DNA of 64,000 nt from Bacteroidales bacterium (GTDB taxonomy: Bacteria; Bacteroidota; Bacteroidia; Bacteroidales; Prolixibacteraceae): contig JAAYAG010000041.1 of NCBI GenBank assembly GCA_012719495.1, positions 1 to 64,000 of the forward strand, read 5' to 3'. The position numbers and the translations under genes are program-made. The notes under the pieces are model-generated. The model was given only the letters and a program-made list of their open reading frames with translations, did not search any database and was not told the DNA's origin. Positions within the stretch are counted from its first letter, which is position 1. Every line of letters begins with the position of its first letter. Positions 44,520 to 52,806 of the stretch are shown in pieces.

Positions 44520-45194
44520 ATGTCAATTTCAGAAAATATTACCAGCATAAAAACATCGCTTCGACCAGGAGTGCGGCTCGTAGCCGTTTCGAAAACCAAA
44601 CCTACAGAAGCGATACTTGAAGCATACCATACCGGGCAACGTATTTTTGGCGAGAACAAAGTACAGGAGATGGCTGATAAATATGCCTTGCTGCCTCACG
44701 ACATTGAATGGCACCTCATTGGGCACCTTCAAACCAACAAAGTTAAATATATCGCCCCTTTTGTCTCGCTCATCCACTCGGTCGACAGCCTAAAATTGCT
44801 CAGCACCATTGACAAAGAAGCCGCTAAAAACGAACGGATTATCGACTGTTTATTGCAGTTTCATATTGCCAGCGAAGAGACAAAATTCGGCCTTTCTGAA
44901 GAAGAAGCCCACCAATTGTTAGCTTCCGGCGAATACCGTGCCATGCAGCACATTCGCATTACCGGAGTGATGGGAATGGCCACTTTCACGAGCAACGAGG
45001 AACAAATCCGTGAAGAATTCAGAAAACTAAAATCGATATTCAACTGTTTAAAAGAGACCTATTTTACTGCTCAGCCCCATTTCACTGAATTATCGATGGG
45101 TATGTCAGACGACTATCTCATTGCTATTGAAGAAGGAAGCACCTTGGTTCGCATCGGGAGCAGCATTTTTGGAGAAAGAAATTACATTAAATAA
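44520..45194 (+). CDS. YggS-family pyridoxal-phosphate protein
   Basis: A 224-residue PLP-binding protein of the YggS/PROSC family, involved in vitamin B6 and amino-acid balance. The PLP lysine is Lys25 in LVAVSKTKP. Other blocks are FGENKVQEMADKY, WHLIGHLQTNKVKYI, HSVDS, GVMGMATF, LSMGMSDDY and VRIGSSIFGER. ATG 44520 gives the normal MSISENITSIK start; an earlier TTG overlaps the promoter's initiation region. It is followed by the dihydroorotate-dehydrogenase-like gene after 2 bases. Confidence 0.95.
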   Translation: MSISENITSIKTSLRPGVRLVAVSKTKPTEAILEAYHTGQRIFGENKVQEMADKYALLPHDIEWHLIGHLQTNKVKYIAPFVSLIHSVDSLKLLSTIDKEAAKNERIIDCLLQFHIASEETKFGLSEEEAHQLLASGEYRAMQHIRITGVMGMATFTSNEEQIREEFRKLKSIFNCLKETYFTAQPHFTELSMGMSDDYLIAIEEGSTLVRIGSSIFGERNYIK

Positions 45195-45196
45195 CT

Positions 45197-46183
45197 ATGG
45201 CAAACATATCAACAACGTACATGGGCCTTTCGCTGAAAAGCCCGGTAATAGCAGGAAGTTCAGGAATAACAAGTTCGGTTCGGCAGATTGCACAACTCGA
45301 AAAAGCAGGCATTGGCGCGGTAGTCCTAAAATCGCTTTTTGAAGAACAGATCAACATGGAAATCAACCACCTGATTTCATCTGGTAACGACAACTCCGCA
45401 TACCCTGAGGCCGAAGATTACATCCGAAATTATACAAAAACCCATTCGCTCAACAAATATCTTGAATTCATAGCTGAAGTAAAATCTACAGTTTCAATCC
45501 CGGTTATTGCCAGCATAAACTGCATTTCATCAAGCGATTGGATCAATTTTGCTAAAGATATTGCCAAAGCAGGGGCCGATGCCCTCGAGCTAAATATTTA
45601 CGAACTTCCGCAAGACAGGAACCGTGAGGCCGATTATTACGAGAAAAAATACATCGAAATTCTTAAAAAGGTGAAACAAGCCATCAACCTGCCTATTTCG
45701 GTGAAAATTAGCCCATATTTTACCAACCTGGTACGCATGGTCGATCAGCTATATGCCAACGGAGCCGCAGCCGTAGTGCTTTTCAACCGTTTTTACGAAC
45801 CCGATTTCGACCTCGAAACACTCGAATTCGCATCGTCTGAAGTAATGTCGTCGCCCTCCGACCTCAGCCGCTGTCTGCGCTGGACGGGTATTGTAAAAGG
45901 ACAGCTCCCTGCAGTTGAAATTGCCGCATCGACTGGCATACACGATGGCTATGCCGCAGTAAAACAACTACTTGCCGGCGCACAGGTTGTTCAACTCTGC
46001 TCTACGCTCTACCTGAATGGCCCGGATGTTACCAGAAAAATTGAAATGGAAATTGTTGAATTCATGGACAAATGGAATTTCGACACCATCGATGATTTTA
46101 GGGGCCGACTAAGTTATGCCAAGATCAAATCGCCCGATGTGTACGAAAGGGCGCAATTCCTGAAATATTTCTCGAACAAATAA
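45197..46183 (+). CDS. dihydroorotate dehydrogenase-like flavoprotein
   Basis: A 328-residue TIM-barrel protein. N-terminal TTYMGLSLKSPVIAGSSGIT and EKAGIGAVVLKSLFEEQI recall class 1 dihydroorotate dehydrogenases; GADALELNIY, PISVKISPYF and GAQVVQLCSTLYLNG form the FMN site. The active-site region reads ASINCISSSDW and lacks the usual substrate-binding asparagine array, and the family is usually annotated only as DHOD-like. It is probably a different FMN oxidoreductase. It follows yggS after 2 bases, suggesting one transcript. Confidence 0.85.
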   Translation: MANISTTYMGLSLKSPVIAGSSGITSSVRQIAQLEKAGIGAVVLKSLFEEQINMEINHLISSGNDNSAYPEAEDYIRNYTKTHSLNKYLEFIAEVKSTVSIPVIASINCISSSDWINFAKDIAKAGADALELNIYELPQDRNREADYYEKKYIEILKKVKQAINLPISVKISPYFTNLVRMVDQLYANGAAAVVLFNRFYEPDFDLETLEFASSEVMSSPSDLSRCLRWTGIVKGQLPAVEIAASTGIHDGYAAVKQLLAGAQVVQLCSTLYLNGPDVTRKIEMEIVEFMDKWNFDTIDDFRGRLSYAKIKSPDVYERAQFLKYFSNK

Positions 46184-46233
46184 AAATTACAGCGATAAAG
46201 CTATAGAAAAGTATCAGCATAAAAGGGGAAAAA

Positions 46234-47223
46234 ATGAAAGTACTGTTTATTGGTGGATCGGGCATAATAAGTTCGGCGTCAACTGCATTGGCTATTGAGA
46301 GGGGAATAGAACTTTATCACCTCAACCGTGGAAAATCGACCACGATACGTCCTGTCGACGACCGGGTAATACACTTAACTGCCGATATACGAAATGCAGA
46401 AGAAGCAGCTAAAGTGCTCGAGGGGAAAGAGTTTGATGCCGTAGTCGATTGGATTACATTTGTCCCCGAACACCTTGAAAGCAACTTGAAGTTATTCGCG
46501 GGGAAAACCAAGCAATATCTGTTTATCAGCAGTGCCTCGGCTTACCAAACCCCTCCGGCACAATTGCCCGTTACCGAAGAAACTCCCCTCGAAAACCCAT
46601 TTTGGGAATACTCGCGCAACAAAATTGCCTGCGAAGAATTTCTTAAACAACATTCATCCCAGGCGGGTTGTGCCTATACCATCGTGAGGCCCTCGCACAC
46701 CTACGACAAAACCCTCCTTCCCTTCGACGAAGGATATACCGTACTGCACCGGATGCTTTGCGGTAAGCCAGTGGTGGTTATTGGCGACGGGACATCGATA
46801 TGGACATTAACCAGCAACAAAGATTTTGCCGTTGGCTTGGTGGGCCTGCTTGGAAACCCTAAGGCGATGAACAATATCTTCCACATTACCAACGATGAAT
46901 GGCTCACATGGAATCAGATTTACAACACCGTGGGTAAAGCCTTTGGTGTTAGCCCCACGTTGGTACATGTACCTTCGGAAGTTGTTGCCCGCTATATCCC
47001 GAAAATTGGCGACGGGCTACTTGGCGACAAAGCGCACAGCATGATTTTCGACAACTCGAAGATAAAAGCCGCAGTGCCCGATTTCAATTGTAAAATACCA
47101 TTCAGCGAGGGAGTTAAAGAGATTGCCCAATGGTACTCGAGTGATCTGGCCGACAAAACTATCGACGAAGAATCCGACCGGTTGTTTGATCGTATGATTG
47201 AAGAAATATCGGCATTGGGCTAA
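46234..47223 (+). CDS. NAD-dependent epimerase/dehydratase (extended SDR)
   Basis: A 329-residue Rossmann-fold protein. The N-terminal cofactor site is VLFIGGSGIISSAS, and the catalytic Tyr-Lys pair is in EYSRNKIACEE, with the Ser in FISSASAYQ. The rest (TIVRPSHTYDKTLLPF, NNIFHITNDEWLTWNQIYN) follows the extended SDR/NmrA-like pattern of nucleotide-sugar epimerases. The substrate is unknown. It stands 50 bases after the DHOD-like gene. Confidence 0.85.
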   Translation: MKVLFIGGSGIISSASTALAIERGIELYHLNRGKSTTIRPVDDRVIHLTADIRNAEEAAKVLEGKEFDAVVDWITFVPEHLESNLKLFAGKTKQYLFISSASAYQTPPAQLPVTEETPLENPFWEYSRNKIACEEFLKQHSSQAGCAYTIVRPSHTYDKTLLPFDEGYTVLHRMLCGKPVVVIGDGTSIWTLTSNKDFAVGLVGLLGNPKAMNNIFHITNDEWLTWNQIYNTVGKAFGVSPTLVHVPSEVVARYIPKIGDGLLGDKAHSMIFDNSKIKAAVPDFNCKIPFSEGVKEIAQWYSSDLADKTIDEESDRLFDRMIEEISALG

Positions 47224-47299
47224 GCCCGTTAACATGTATTCAACGTGCGCACCGGCATAAGTGAGGGCATTTACCGCCTTGTTATTTTGTTGAACAACA

Positions 47300-48199
47300 A
47301 TGATTAAACGACTAAAAGAATTTACGCTGCCCTTGGCCATCCTAATGGGGTTTCTTTTCCATGGTTTCTTTTCAACCCTTGGAAATATAATCCCGTGGCT
47401 CATTTTTGTAATGCTTTACCTCACCCTTTGCAGTGTCGATATGCGTAAAATACGGCCCAGTAAACTCCACCTTTGGATACTGGCGTTTCAGGTGTTGGCC
47501 AGCATAAGTGTTTACTTTCTTATACTGCCATTCAACAAGATACTTGCACAAGGCGCGCTGGTATTACTGATTGCCCCAACCGCTACCTCGGCGCCGGTAA
47601 TTGCCAACATGCTTGGGGCAAATATCAACACCATGGTAACCAGCACGCTGCTATCGAACTTAGCCGTAGCAGCCGTGTCGCCACTTTATTTTTCCTGGGC
47701 CGGTATACATGGCGATTTACCGTTTTGGGAATCGAGCTGGATGGTTCTCTCGAAAGTTGCCCCGCTGCTTATTGTCCCGCTGGTATTGGCCTATATCACA
47801 CAACGTTATACCCCTACATTATCGGAAAAGATTTCGAAATATAAAAATGCTTCGTATTATTTGTGGGCCATAAGCCTTACGGTGGTAATCGGGCGCACCA
47901 TCGATTCTATTTTTCAGCTCAACCACACTGAATTGGGTATTTTGCTGGCCATGACCATTCTATCCATAGTGCTTTGTATTGTTCAGTTCGGAGTTGGACG
48001 CTTTACCGGAAAACTTTACGGCGAAACCATCGCTGGAGGACAGTCGGCCGGACAAAAAAACACGGTTTTAGCCATTTGGATGGCACAAACCTACATGACG
48101 CCCATTTCATCGGTAATCCCGGCCATGTATGTATTGTGGCAAAACCTATTCAACAGTTACCAAATTTGGAACAAAAACCGAAGAGAACACCGGAGGTAA
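47300..48199 (+). CDS. BASS-type (bile acid:Na+ symporter-like) transporter
   Basis: A 299-residue inner-membrane protein with about nine to ten spans. Typical segments are GFFSTLGNIIPWLIFVMLYLTL, ALVLLIAPTATSAPVIANMLGANINTMVTST and GGQSAGQKNTVLAIWMAQTYMTP, the last resembling the conserved crossover region of the bile acid:sodium symporter/ACR3 fold. The substrate is not known. It is the last plus-strand gene before the defence island. Confidence 0.82.
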   Translation: MIKRLKEFTLPLAILMGFLFHGFFSTLGNIIPWLIFVMLYLTLCSVDMRKIRPSKLHLWILAFQVLASISVYFLILPFNKILAQGALVLLIAPTATSAPVIANMLGANINTMVTSTLLSNLAVAAVSPLYFSWAGIHGDLPFWESSWMVLSKVAPLLIVPLVLAYITQRYTPTLSEKISKYKNASYYLWAISLTVVIGRTIDSIFQLNHTELGILLAMTILSIVLCIVQFGVGRFTGKLYGETIAGGQSAGQKNTVLAIWMAQTYMTPISSVIPAMYVLWQNLFNSYQIWNKNRREHRR

Positions 48200-48315
48200 A
48201 GAAACTTGGGGCGTCTTTTGAAAGATTGGCAAGCCCTTCACTGCCACTCGGTTGAAAATCGCATGGTTAATTAAATTTTCATTGAAACAAATACGATAAA
48301 ATCGCGCAGTAGCGG

Positions 48316-48355
48316 ACTCCCACTCGAGGGGACTCGTGCAGGAGCGGTGGTATTG
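48316..48355 (+). repeat. REP-like element, intergenic copy
   Basis: CTCCCAC-TCGAGGGG followed by GCAGGAGCGGTGGTATTGGG resembles the palindromic element inside hsdS (50493-50537, read on the minus strand), where CTCCCAC-GGAGGGG is followed by GCAGGACGGGGTGGGTATTGG. Alignment by eye with small gaps is convincing. It lies in the convergent space between the BASS transporter and the SecB-like gene. Such elements recur in Bacteroidota genomes. Confidence 0.5.
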
Positions 48356-48358
48356 GGT

Positions 48359-48781
48359 TTATTCCTCGGTTTCTTTCACAAAACTTTTTGGGTCGATAAT
48401 AGGCAGAATGGTATTATTTAGAAAGGTTCCCCTGAATTGTGAATACATGATCCCACGTAGTGTAGAGATGGATATTGACACCATTGACACTAAAAATTGA
48501 TCGGGAAAATCAACGTCATCACCTGATTTAAAGTCTGCAAAATTGTCGATTCCAAAAGTAAAAGCTACCTTAATTGAAGCATGTACCGATTTGTCTTCAT
48601 CATATATTACGGTGACATCGGGCATTACATGAAATTGTTTTTGATCAGGGTTTAAAGCGGTGTTGATTTTTGTTTCGAAATTATATTTGCGTGGCACGGG
48701 TAGTGCTGCTTCGGGATGTTTTAGGTTGACTTCCAGTATTTCAATTCCCGCAAGTTGAAATTTGATTTCTTTAGCACCCAT
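48359..48781 (-). CDS. SecB-like chaperone of a TAC system
   Basis: A 140-residue protein. The C-terminal half, with VSMVSISISTLRGIMYSQFR, then FLNNTILPIIDPKSF, matches the SecB-like fold found in toxin-antitoxin-chaperone (TAC) modules rather than canonical SecB. The N-terminal half is beta-rich (IKFQLAGIEILEVNLKHPEA, YNFETKINTALN). Its start overlaps the end of the antitoxin gene by 11 bases. In the studied TAC system of mycobacteria the SecB-like protein binds the antitoxin's C-terminal tail and protects it from degradation. Here the same order, toxin-antitoxin-chaperone, is seen. The assignment relies on motif memory plus context. Confidence 0.72.
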   Translation of the reverse strand: MGAKEIKFQLAGIEILEVNLKHPEAALPVPRKYNFETKINTALNPDQKQFHVMPDVTVIYDEDKSVHASIKVAFTFGIDNFADFKSGDDVDFPDQFLVSMVSISISTLRGIMYSQFRGTFLNNTILPIIDPKSFVKETEE

Positions 48782-49202
48782 AAGTTTTTAAGTTATTGGT
48801 TTTAAAACTATCACCATAAATGAACAACGATGGGATATTGTATTTCCCTTCGTCGGTTTGATTTGAATTAACTATGCTTTGAACCGTAACCTGATAGTAA
48901 CCGGTTGGTACCTGCTTTTTCTCTTCGAGGGCAACAAGAGTGATGCCCAGTTTTTCCTCCAATTCAAAAAGGGTGTTCGACTCAAAATTATGCGTGCCGC
49001 TCAGCCATTTTGTTATGACCGATGGTTTTTTATTCATTTCGCGGGCTAAGTCGCCCTTCTTCCAGTTTTTTGCCTTCATGGCTTTTTCAATTTTCAAAGC
49101 CAATAACATCCGTTTGTCGGTTCTGCGTTGCTCCTCAGGAGTTATTTCAGACAATAATTCATCTAAAATGTCGCTTGTGTAGTTTCTTGCTTTGTTACTC
49201 AT
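48771..49202 (-). CDS. XRE-family antitoxin with C-terminal chaperone-addiction-like tail
   Basis: A 143-residue protein. An XRE/HTH domain is centred on about 45-100 (ALKIEKAMKAKNWKKGDLAREM, KKPSVITKWLSGTHNFESNT, LFELEEKLGITLV), preceded by an acidic helix with DELLSEITPEEQRRTDKR. The C-terminal 40 residues (GYYQVTVQSIVNSNQTDEGK, IPSLFIYGDSFK) hold a hydrophobic patch and may be the chaperone-binding tail. ATG 49202 overlaps the toxin's last codons by 8 bases; a TTG at 49211 is less likely. It is likely the DNA-binding autoregulator and the antitoxin of the module. Confidence 0.8.
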   Translation of the reverse strand: MSNKARNYTSDILDELLSEITPEEQRRTDKRMLLALKIEKAMKAKNWKKGDLAREMNKKPSVITKWLSGTHNFESNTLFELEEKLGITLVALEEKKQVPTGYYQVTVQSIVNSNQTDEGKYNIPSLFIYGDSFKTNNLKTYGC

Positions 49203-49689
49203 TGTTTTCAAATTCTAATTCTCCGGTTATTTCTGTTCCATCGTACGAAAAGGTAATCTCCTTTTCTTTTATTCGCTCTGCAATTTGTGCAGATATTTTT
49301 CGTAATAGGTAATTTTCTTCTTTCAGTTTATCGACTTCCTGAAATGCTTTTATCGTTTTCTTCTTTTCGCCGCCACCTCCCAAAATGATTAAAGAGTTGC
49401 CAAAGCGAATGCAATAGAGCCGTAAGTTACTATTCGGAACATCGAACAACGCACAAACTAAATCGCCGGGTTTTCCTTCATTGTGTTTAAAAAAACTTTC
49501 TCGTGCTCCCGTAGTTTCGTTTATTGTTGTTAATCGTTCGAGAATATTCTTTATTTCACTTTTAAATGAAATTGAATTCTCTAACAAGAAACGTTCGAAC
49601 AATGTTTTTTGTTCTTAATCGACAAAAACAGAATAGATACCACACCTGTTTCCATTGAATTTATCCAGTTTTACGATTTCAAATTTCAT
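49195..49689 (-). pseudogene. toxin gene of the TAC module with in-frame stop at codon 25
   Basis: From an ATG at 49689 the frame reads MKFEIVKLDKFNGNRCGIYS, VFVD, then TAA at 49617-49615, then continues in the same frame EQKTLFERFLLENSISFKS to a normal stop at 49195. The joined product is about 163 residues and has the RelE/HigB-like (Gp49-type) features FFKHNEGKPGDLVCALFD, LRLYCIRFGNSLIILGGGGEKKKTI and SAQIAERIKEKE. Continuity before and after the TAA, without a frame change, points to a nonsense mutation in an otherwise intact gene. A shorter product could begin at a TTG (49602), losing the first 28 codons. The antitoxin and chaperone downstream are intact. Confidence 0.78.
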
Positions 49690-49772
49690 TTCGACGGGGT
49701 AAATATATGAATTTTACTTATAGGTGAAATATTTGATGACTGTTTTTAAAGTTTTTTAAATATATTTCTCTT

Positions 49773-51134
49773 TTAGGAATATTTTCTCACTGGTTCTGCC
49801 GCCACACCCATTGTTTCCTCCAGGTTATAAACCGCCTTTTCGGCCTCGGCTATCGTTACTTGCCCGTTCATTAGCATGGGCAATAGCCAGTCGCGAAGGG
49901 AGGCGAGGTGCTGGTTTTGTTTAGTATTTGTGTAAATTTTTTCGAAAATTGGACGACTTATATCGGCATACTTTTGTATCAATGTCGTTGGGGGTATTGC
50001 CAACTGTGCCTGTTTGATGTCATTTGAAACTATTGAATTAAAAACTGAACCTCCTGATTTTGCCTTTAAAATACTAATCAACGATTTTACGCTAAAATAT
50101 AGAAACCCATAATCAATACTTGGTTTTGGGCAAAAAGCATAACACGATTGATTCATTGCAGTTTCAGTTGATGCAATTGTTATGTTGCCCACAGTTCCTC
50201 TTGCAGTAATAAATATTGTTCCTTTGGAAAATAGTTTGCTGCTGCAACTATCTAACCCATTTTGAGTGATAAAAGCTTGTGTAGTTGTAGTAAAAATTGA
50301 ATTGGTATAATCCGTAGGAGTATAAAATGGTATATTACCATTCCAGTATTCATCGTTTGCTTTACTTGGTGTTCCTCCTCCTTCAAGATTAGACAACATC
50401 AAAAGGTTTCCAACTTCCCATCCCTCAGGAATCTTCCTTTTCAACTGCTCGTTCCAAACCATAAGGCCGCCGCTGGATTTGTAGGGCTTGCCAATACCCA
50501 CCCCGTCCTGCGGACACCCCTCCGTGGGAGGGGAATAGGGGAAGTCGAACTGCACAAACCAGTAATCGTACAGGGTTTTGGCCATGGCCTCCAACTCGGC
50601 ATTGATGCGGTTATTGAGTTCGATTTTTTCTGACAGAGTAATATATAAATTGCCGATGGCTTCTTGTTCTTCTATACTTCTAATAGGAATTAACAAACAT
50701 GGTAAATCTTGCTTTCTCATATGAGGGATTACAAGACCAACATGATTGTTTTCAATTATCTTTTGAATCTCATTTGAACGAAGGATAGCAAACAAGTACT
50801 TGTAATTAATTAGTTTTTCATTGCATCTGAACCCCATCATATCTTGTGCTGCACAAAAATTTACTGGATTTGGAACTAAACAAACCCTTCCCGGAGTTCC
50901 CTTATTTACAAACAGGATATCATTGGGGTGTAAATGTGCACGGAACCAAGTATTGTATGTTTGTTCATCAATATAACGCACCTTTTCAAACGTTGGATAA
51001 ATGCTTGAATGTTTGATACAGTTTGTAGCAATTAGCGGTAATCCTTTGTCCGATGTTGGAACTGATTTGCCTCTATTATCAATGATTTCGCTAAGCAAGG
51101 ATGTAATAGGTAAATACTTTAAATTTTTACTCAT
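49773..51134 (-). CDS. hsdS: type I restriction-modification specificity subunit
   Basis: A 453-residue DNA-recognition subunit. The first target-recognition domain is residues 1-150, followed by a coiled helix (SIEEQEAIGNLYITLSEKIE to AMAKTLYDYWFVQFDFP). The second begins at KSSGGLMVWNEQLKRKIPEGW (about 219-239) and runs to about 400, ending in a second helix. Between FDFP and GKPYKSSGG lies a 15-residue insert (about 200-214) encoded by a REP-like palindrome; most relatives run directly from FDFP to GKPYKSSGG. Its start overlaps hsdM's end by 8 bases. No second or inverted hsdS copy is in the window, so shuffling is not evident. Confidence 0.93.
   Translation of the reverse strand: MSKNLKYLPITSLLSEIIDNRGKSVPTSDKGLPLIATNCIKHSSIYPTFEKVRYIDEQTYNTWFRAHLHPNDILFVNKGTPGRVCLVPNPVNFCAAQDMMGFRCNEKLINYKYLFAILRSNEIQKIIENNHVGLVIPHMRKQDLPCLLIPIRSIEEQEAIGNLYITLSEKIELNNRINAELEAMAKTLYDYWFVQFDFPYSPPTEGCPQDGVGIGKPYKSSGGLMVWNEQLKRKIPEGWEVGNLLMLSNLEGGGTPSKANDEYWNGNIPFYTPTDYTNSIFTTTTQAFITQNGLDSCSSKLFSKGTIFITARGTVGNITIASTETAMNQSCYAFCPKPSIDYGFLYFSVKSLISILKAKSGGSVFNSIVSNDIKQAQLAIPPTTLIQKYADISRPIFEKIYTNTKQNQHLASLRDWLLPMLMNGQVTIAEAEKAVYNLEETMGVAAEPVRKYS
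50493..50537 (-). repeat. REP-like palindrome inserted in frame in hsdS
   Basis: Two adjacent hairpins lie in this 45-base stretch: CCCCTCC-GTG-GGAGGGG (50517-50533, perfect 7-bp stem) and GTCC-TGC-GGAC (50505-50515). Translated on the minus strand it encodes YSPPTEGCPQDGVGI between the conserved FDFP and GKPYKSSGG of HsdS. The double hairpin and sequence match a REP-like repeat I know to be common in Bacteroidota, and a degenerate copy is at 48316-48355. The length, a multiple of three, keeps the frame. Confidence 0.65.
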
Positions 51135-52740
51135 ACTTCAACCCCTCCAAATTCTTCATAATCTCCTCTTCCAACACTTTCGATTCGGCAAAAAGACTGT
51201 TTAAGTTGCTTTTAAAACCGTTCATTTTGGCTTCGAACTCCTCGGGCGTAATGTCCACATATTCAATCTTCACCTCAAAGTATTGCCCTGCACTGAAGGA
51301 GTGGTTTTTGGCTTCGATATCTTCATAACTTACCACCACTGAAAAATCGTCGTCGGCCTTTTTTGTGTTAAAGGTATCGACAATGCGTTGTTCTTCTTCG
51401 GGCGATAAAACGGTTCGTTGGTTCTTGCCGTCTTTTATGGTGGTTCCCAGTTTGGAAGCATCAATCAGCACCACCTCTTCTTTGTTGGCTTTGTCGATAA
51501 ACAGAATGGAGACATTGGTACCCGTGCTGGCGAAGATATTGCTGGGCATGCTTACCACGCCACGCAACCATTTGCGATCGACCAGGGCTTTGCGTATTTT
51601 TTTCTCGATACCACTTTGGGCGGTAATAAACCCGGTTGGCACCACCACGGCAGCTTTACCGGTATCGGAAAGGCTGTACATGATGTGCTGGATGAACATG
51701 AGGTAGATTGACATTTTGTCGATGTCCTTGTTGGGCACGTTGGGAATGCCGGCAAAGAAACGGGTTTTAAACGCATCCTTCTCTAAATCGTCGCGATAGC
51801 CCGAAAAGTCGAGCTTAAAGGGGGGATTTGAGACGATGTAATCGAACTTGCGGTCGAAGTAATACGGCTCTGAAATGGTGTTGGTTTTAATAATGTTGGG
51901 TATGGAGTGCGTAAGCCCGTTGATGACCAAATTCAAGCGGAGCATGTTGCTCGACTTTTGCGAAATGTCTTCGGAATAGATCATGCACTTGTCTTCGCCA
52001 ATTTGGTGCGCCAAGCTCATTAACAGCGTACCCGACCCCGCACTTGGGTCGTAAATGTTGACTTTTTTCACCGCCTCGGGAACCAGGATGCTGGCCATAA
52101 TGCGGGCTACGGCGTGGGGGGTGTAATATTCGGCATATTTACCGCCGCTGTCGCTGTTGTAATCTTTAATGAGGTATTCGAAAATGGTGGCAAAGAAATC
52201 GTACTTCTGCGCAAACATCTCTTCGAAACTGAATTCGAACATCTTGTTGACCAGTGCCCGACAAAAGGCGTCGCGTTGCGAGGCATCGGAAATAAACTGG
52301 CTGAGTTCGTCGAACAAGCGGTCTTTGGCCCCCGAGAACGATTTTACCGAAAAGACATCGGCATTGTCGATGCTGATTTGGCGCAGGGTATCGTCGAAGG
52401 TTTTGGCAAAATCGCCTTCGTTTTGTTTGTTGTACAAGTGCGAGATCAACTGGTAGGGTTGCAAGCGGGGCACATTGGGATCGAGGCTGGCAAGCAGGAA
52501 CCTGAACTCTTCGTCGCCCATATCGGCCAGGGCTTGCGAGAAGTTTTCGATGTCGGCCAATTCTGGTTTTACCTTTTTAACTTCGTACCGGAACTTGTCG
52601 TTTAAAAACTTGTACAGAAATACCTGCGTAATGATTTTAAATTCGTTGCCATCGTTGCCCAGGCCATAATTGGCACAAACGCTTTTCAGGCTGTCGATGA
52701 GTAATTTGGTTTTATTAATGAAGTTGATATCGTTTGTCAT
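51127..52740 (-). CDS. hsdM: type I restriction-modification DNA methyltransferase subunit
   Basis: A 537-residue N6-adenine methyltransferase. The N-terminal HsdM helical domain (about 1-150) precedes the methylase domain: SAM-binding IYDPSAGSGTLLMSLAHQIG and catalytic FDYIVSNPPFKLDFSG. GKYAEYYTPHAVARIMASIL is the typical preceding block, and later come GKAAVVVPTGFITAQSG and LFIDKANKEEVVLIDASKLG. I chose ATG 52740, as the upstream TTG gives only eight unrelated residues. It follows rhuM by 66 bases and overlaps hsdS by 8. Confidence 0.95.
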   Translation of the reverse strand: MTNDINFINKTKLLIDSLKSVCANYGLGNDGNEFKIITQVFLYKFLNDKFRYEVKKVKPELADIENFSQALADMGDEEFRFLLASLDPNVPRLQPYQLISHLYNKQNEGDFAKTFDDTLRQISIDNADVFSVKSFSGAKDRLFDELSQFISDASQRDAFCRALVNKMFEFSFEEMFAQKYDFFATIFEYLIKDYNSDSGGKYAEYYTPHAVARIMASILVPEAVKKVNIYDPSAGSGTLLMSLAHQIGEDKCMIYSEDISQKSSNMLRLNLVINGLTHSIPNIIKTNTISEPYYFDRKFDYIVSNPPFKLDFSGYRDDLEKDAFKTRFFAGIPNVPNKDIDKMSIYLMFIQHIMYSLSDTGKAAVVVPTGFITAQSGIEKKIRKALVDRKWLRGVVSMPSNIFASTGTNVSILFIDKANKEEVVLIDASKLGTTIKDGKNQRTVLSPEEEQRIVDTFNTKKADDDFSVVVSYEDIEAKNHSFSAGQYFEVKIEYVDITPEEFEAKMNGFKSNLNSLFAESKVLEEEIMKNLEGLKYE

Positions 52741-52806
52741 CGTTTTGTTGTTTATTTTATACAAACTTGCGACCCTAACTGGGGCCGATAATATTGCTGT
52801 AAAAGG

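Noticed and set aside
49195-49602. A toxin gene starting at TTG 49602 (135 residues)
   Set aside because: The frame continues upstream through a TAA to an ATG at 49689 with sequence that fits the same protein, so this is better read as an interrupted longer gene. A TTG restart remains possible and is noted there.
49773-51134. hsdS shuffling by inversion
   Set aside because: Only one hsdS gene is visible and no long inverted repeats or recombinase gene lie nearby in the window.
52114-52605. 163-codon plus-strand frame
   Set aside because: Antisense shadow of hsdM, caused by its codon bias.
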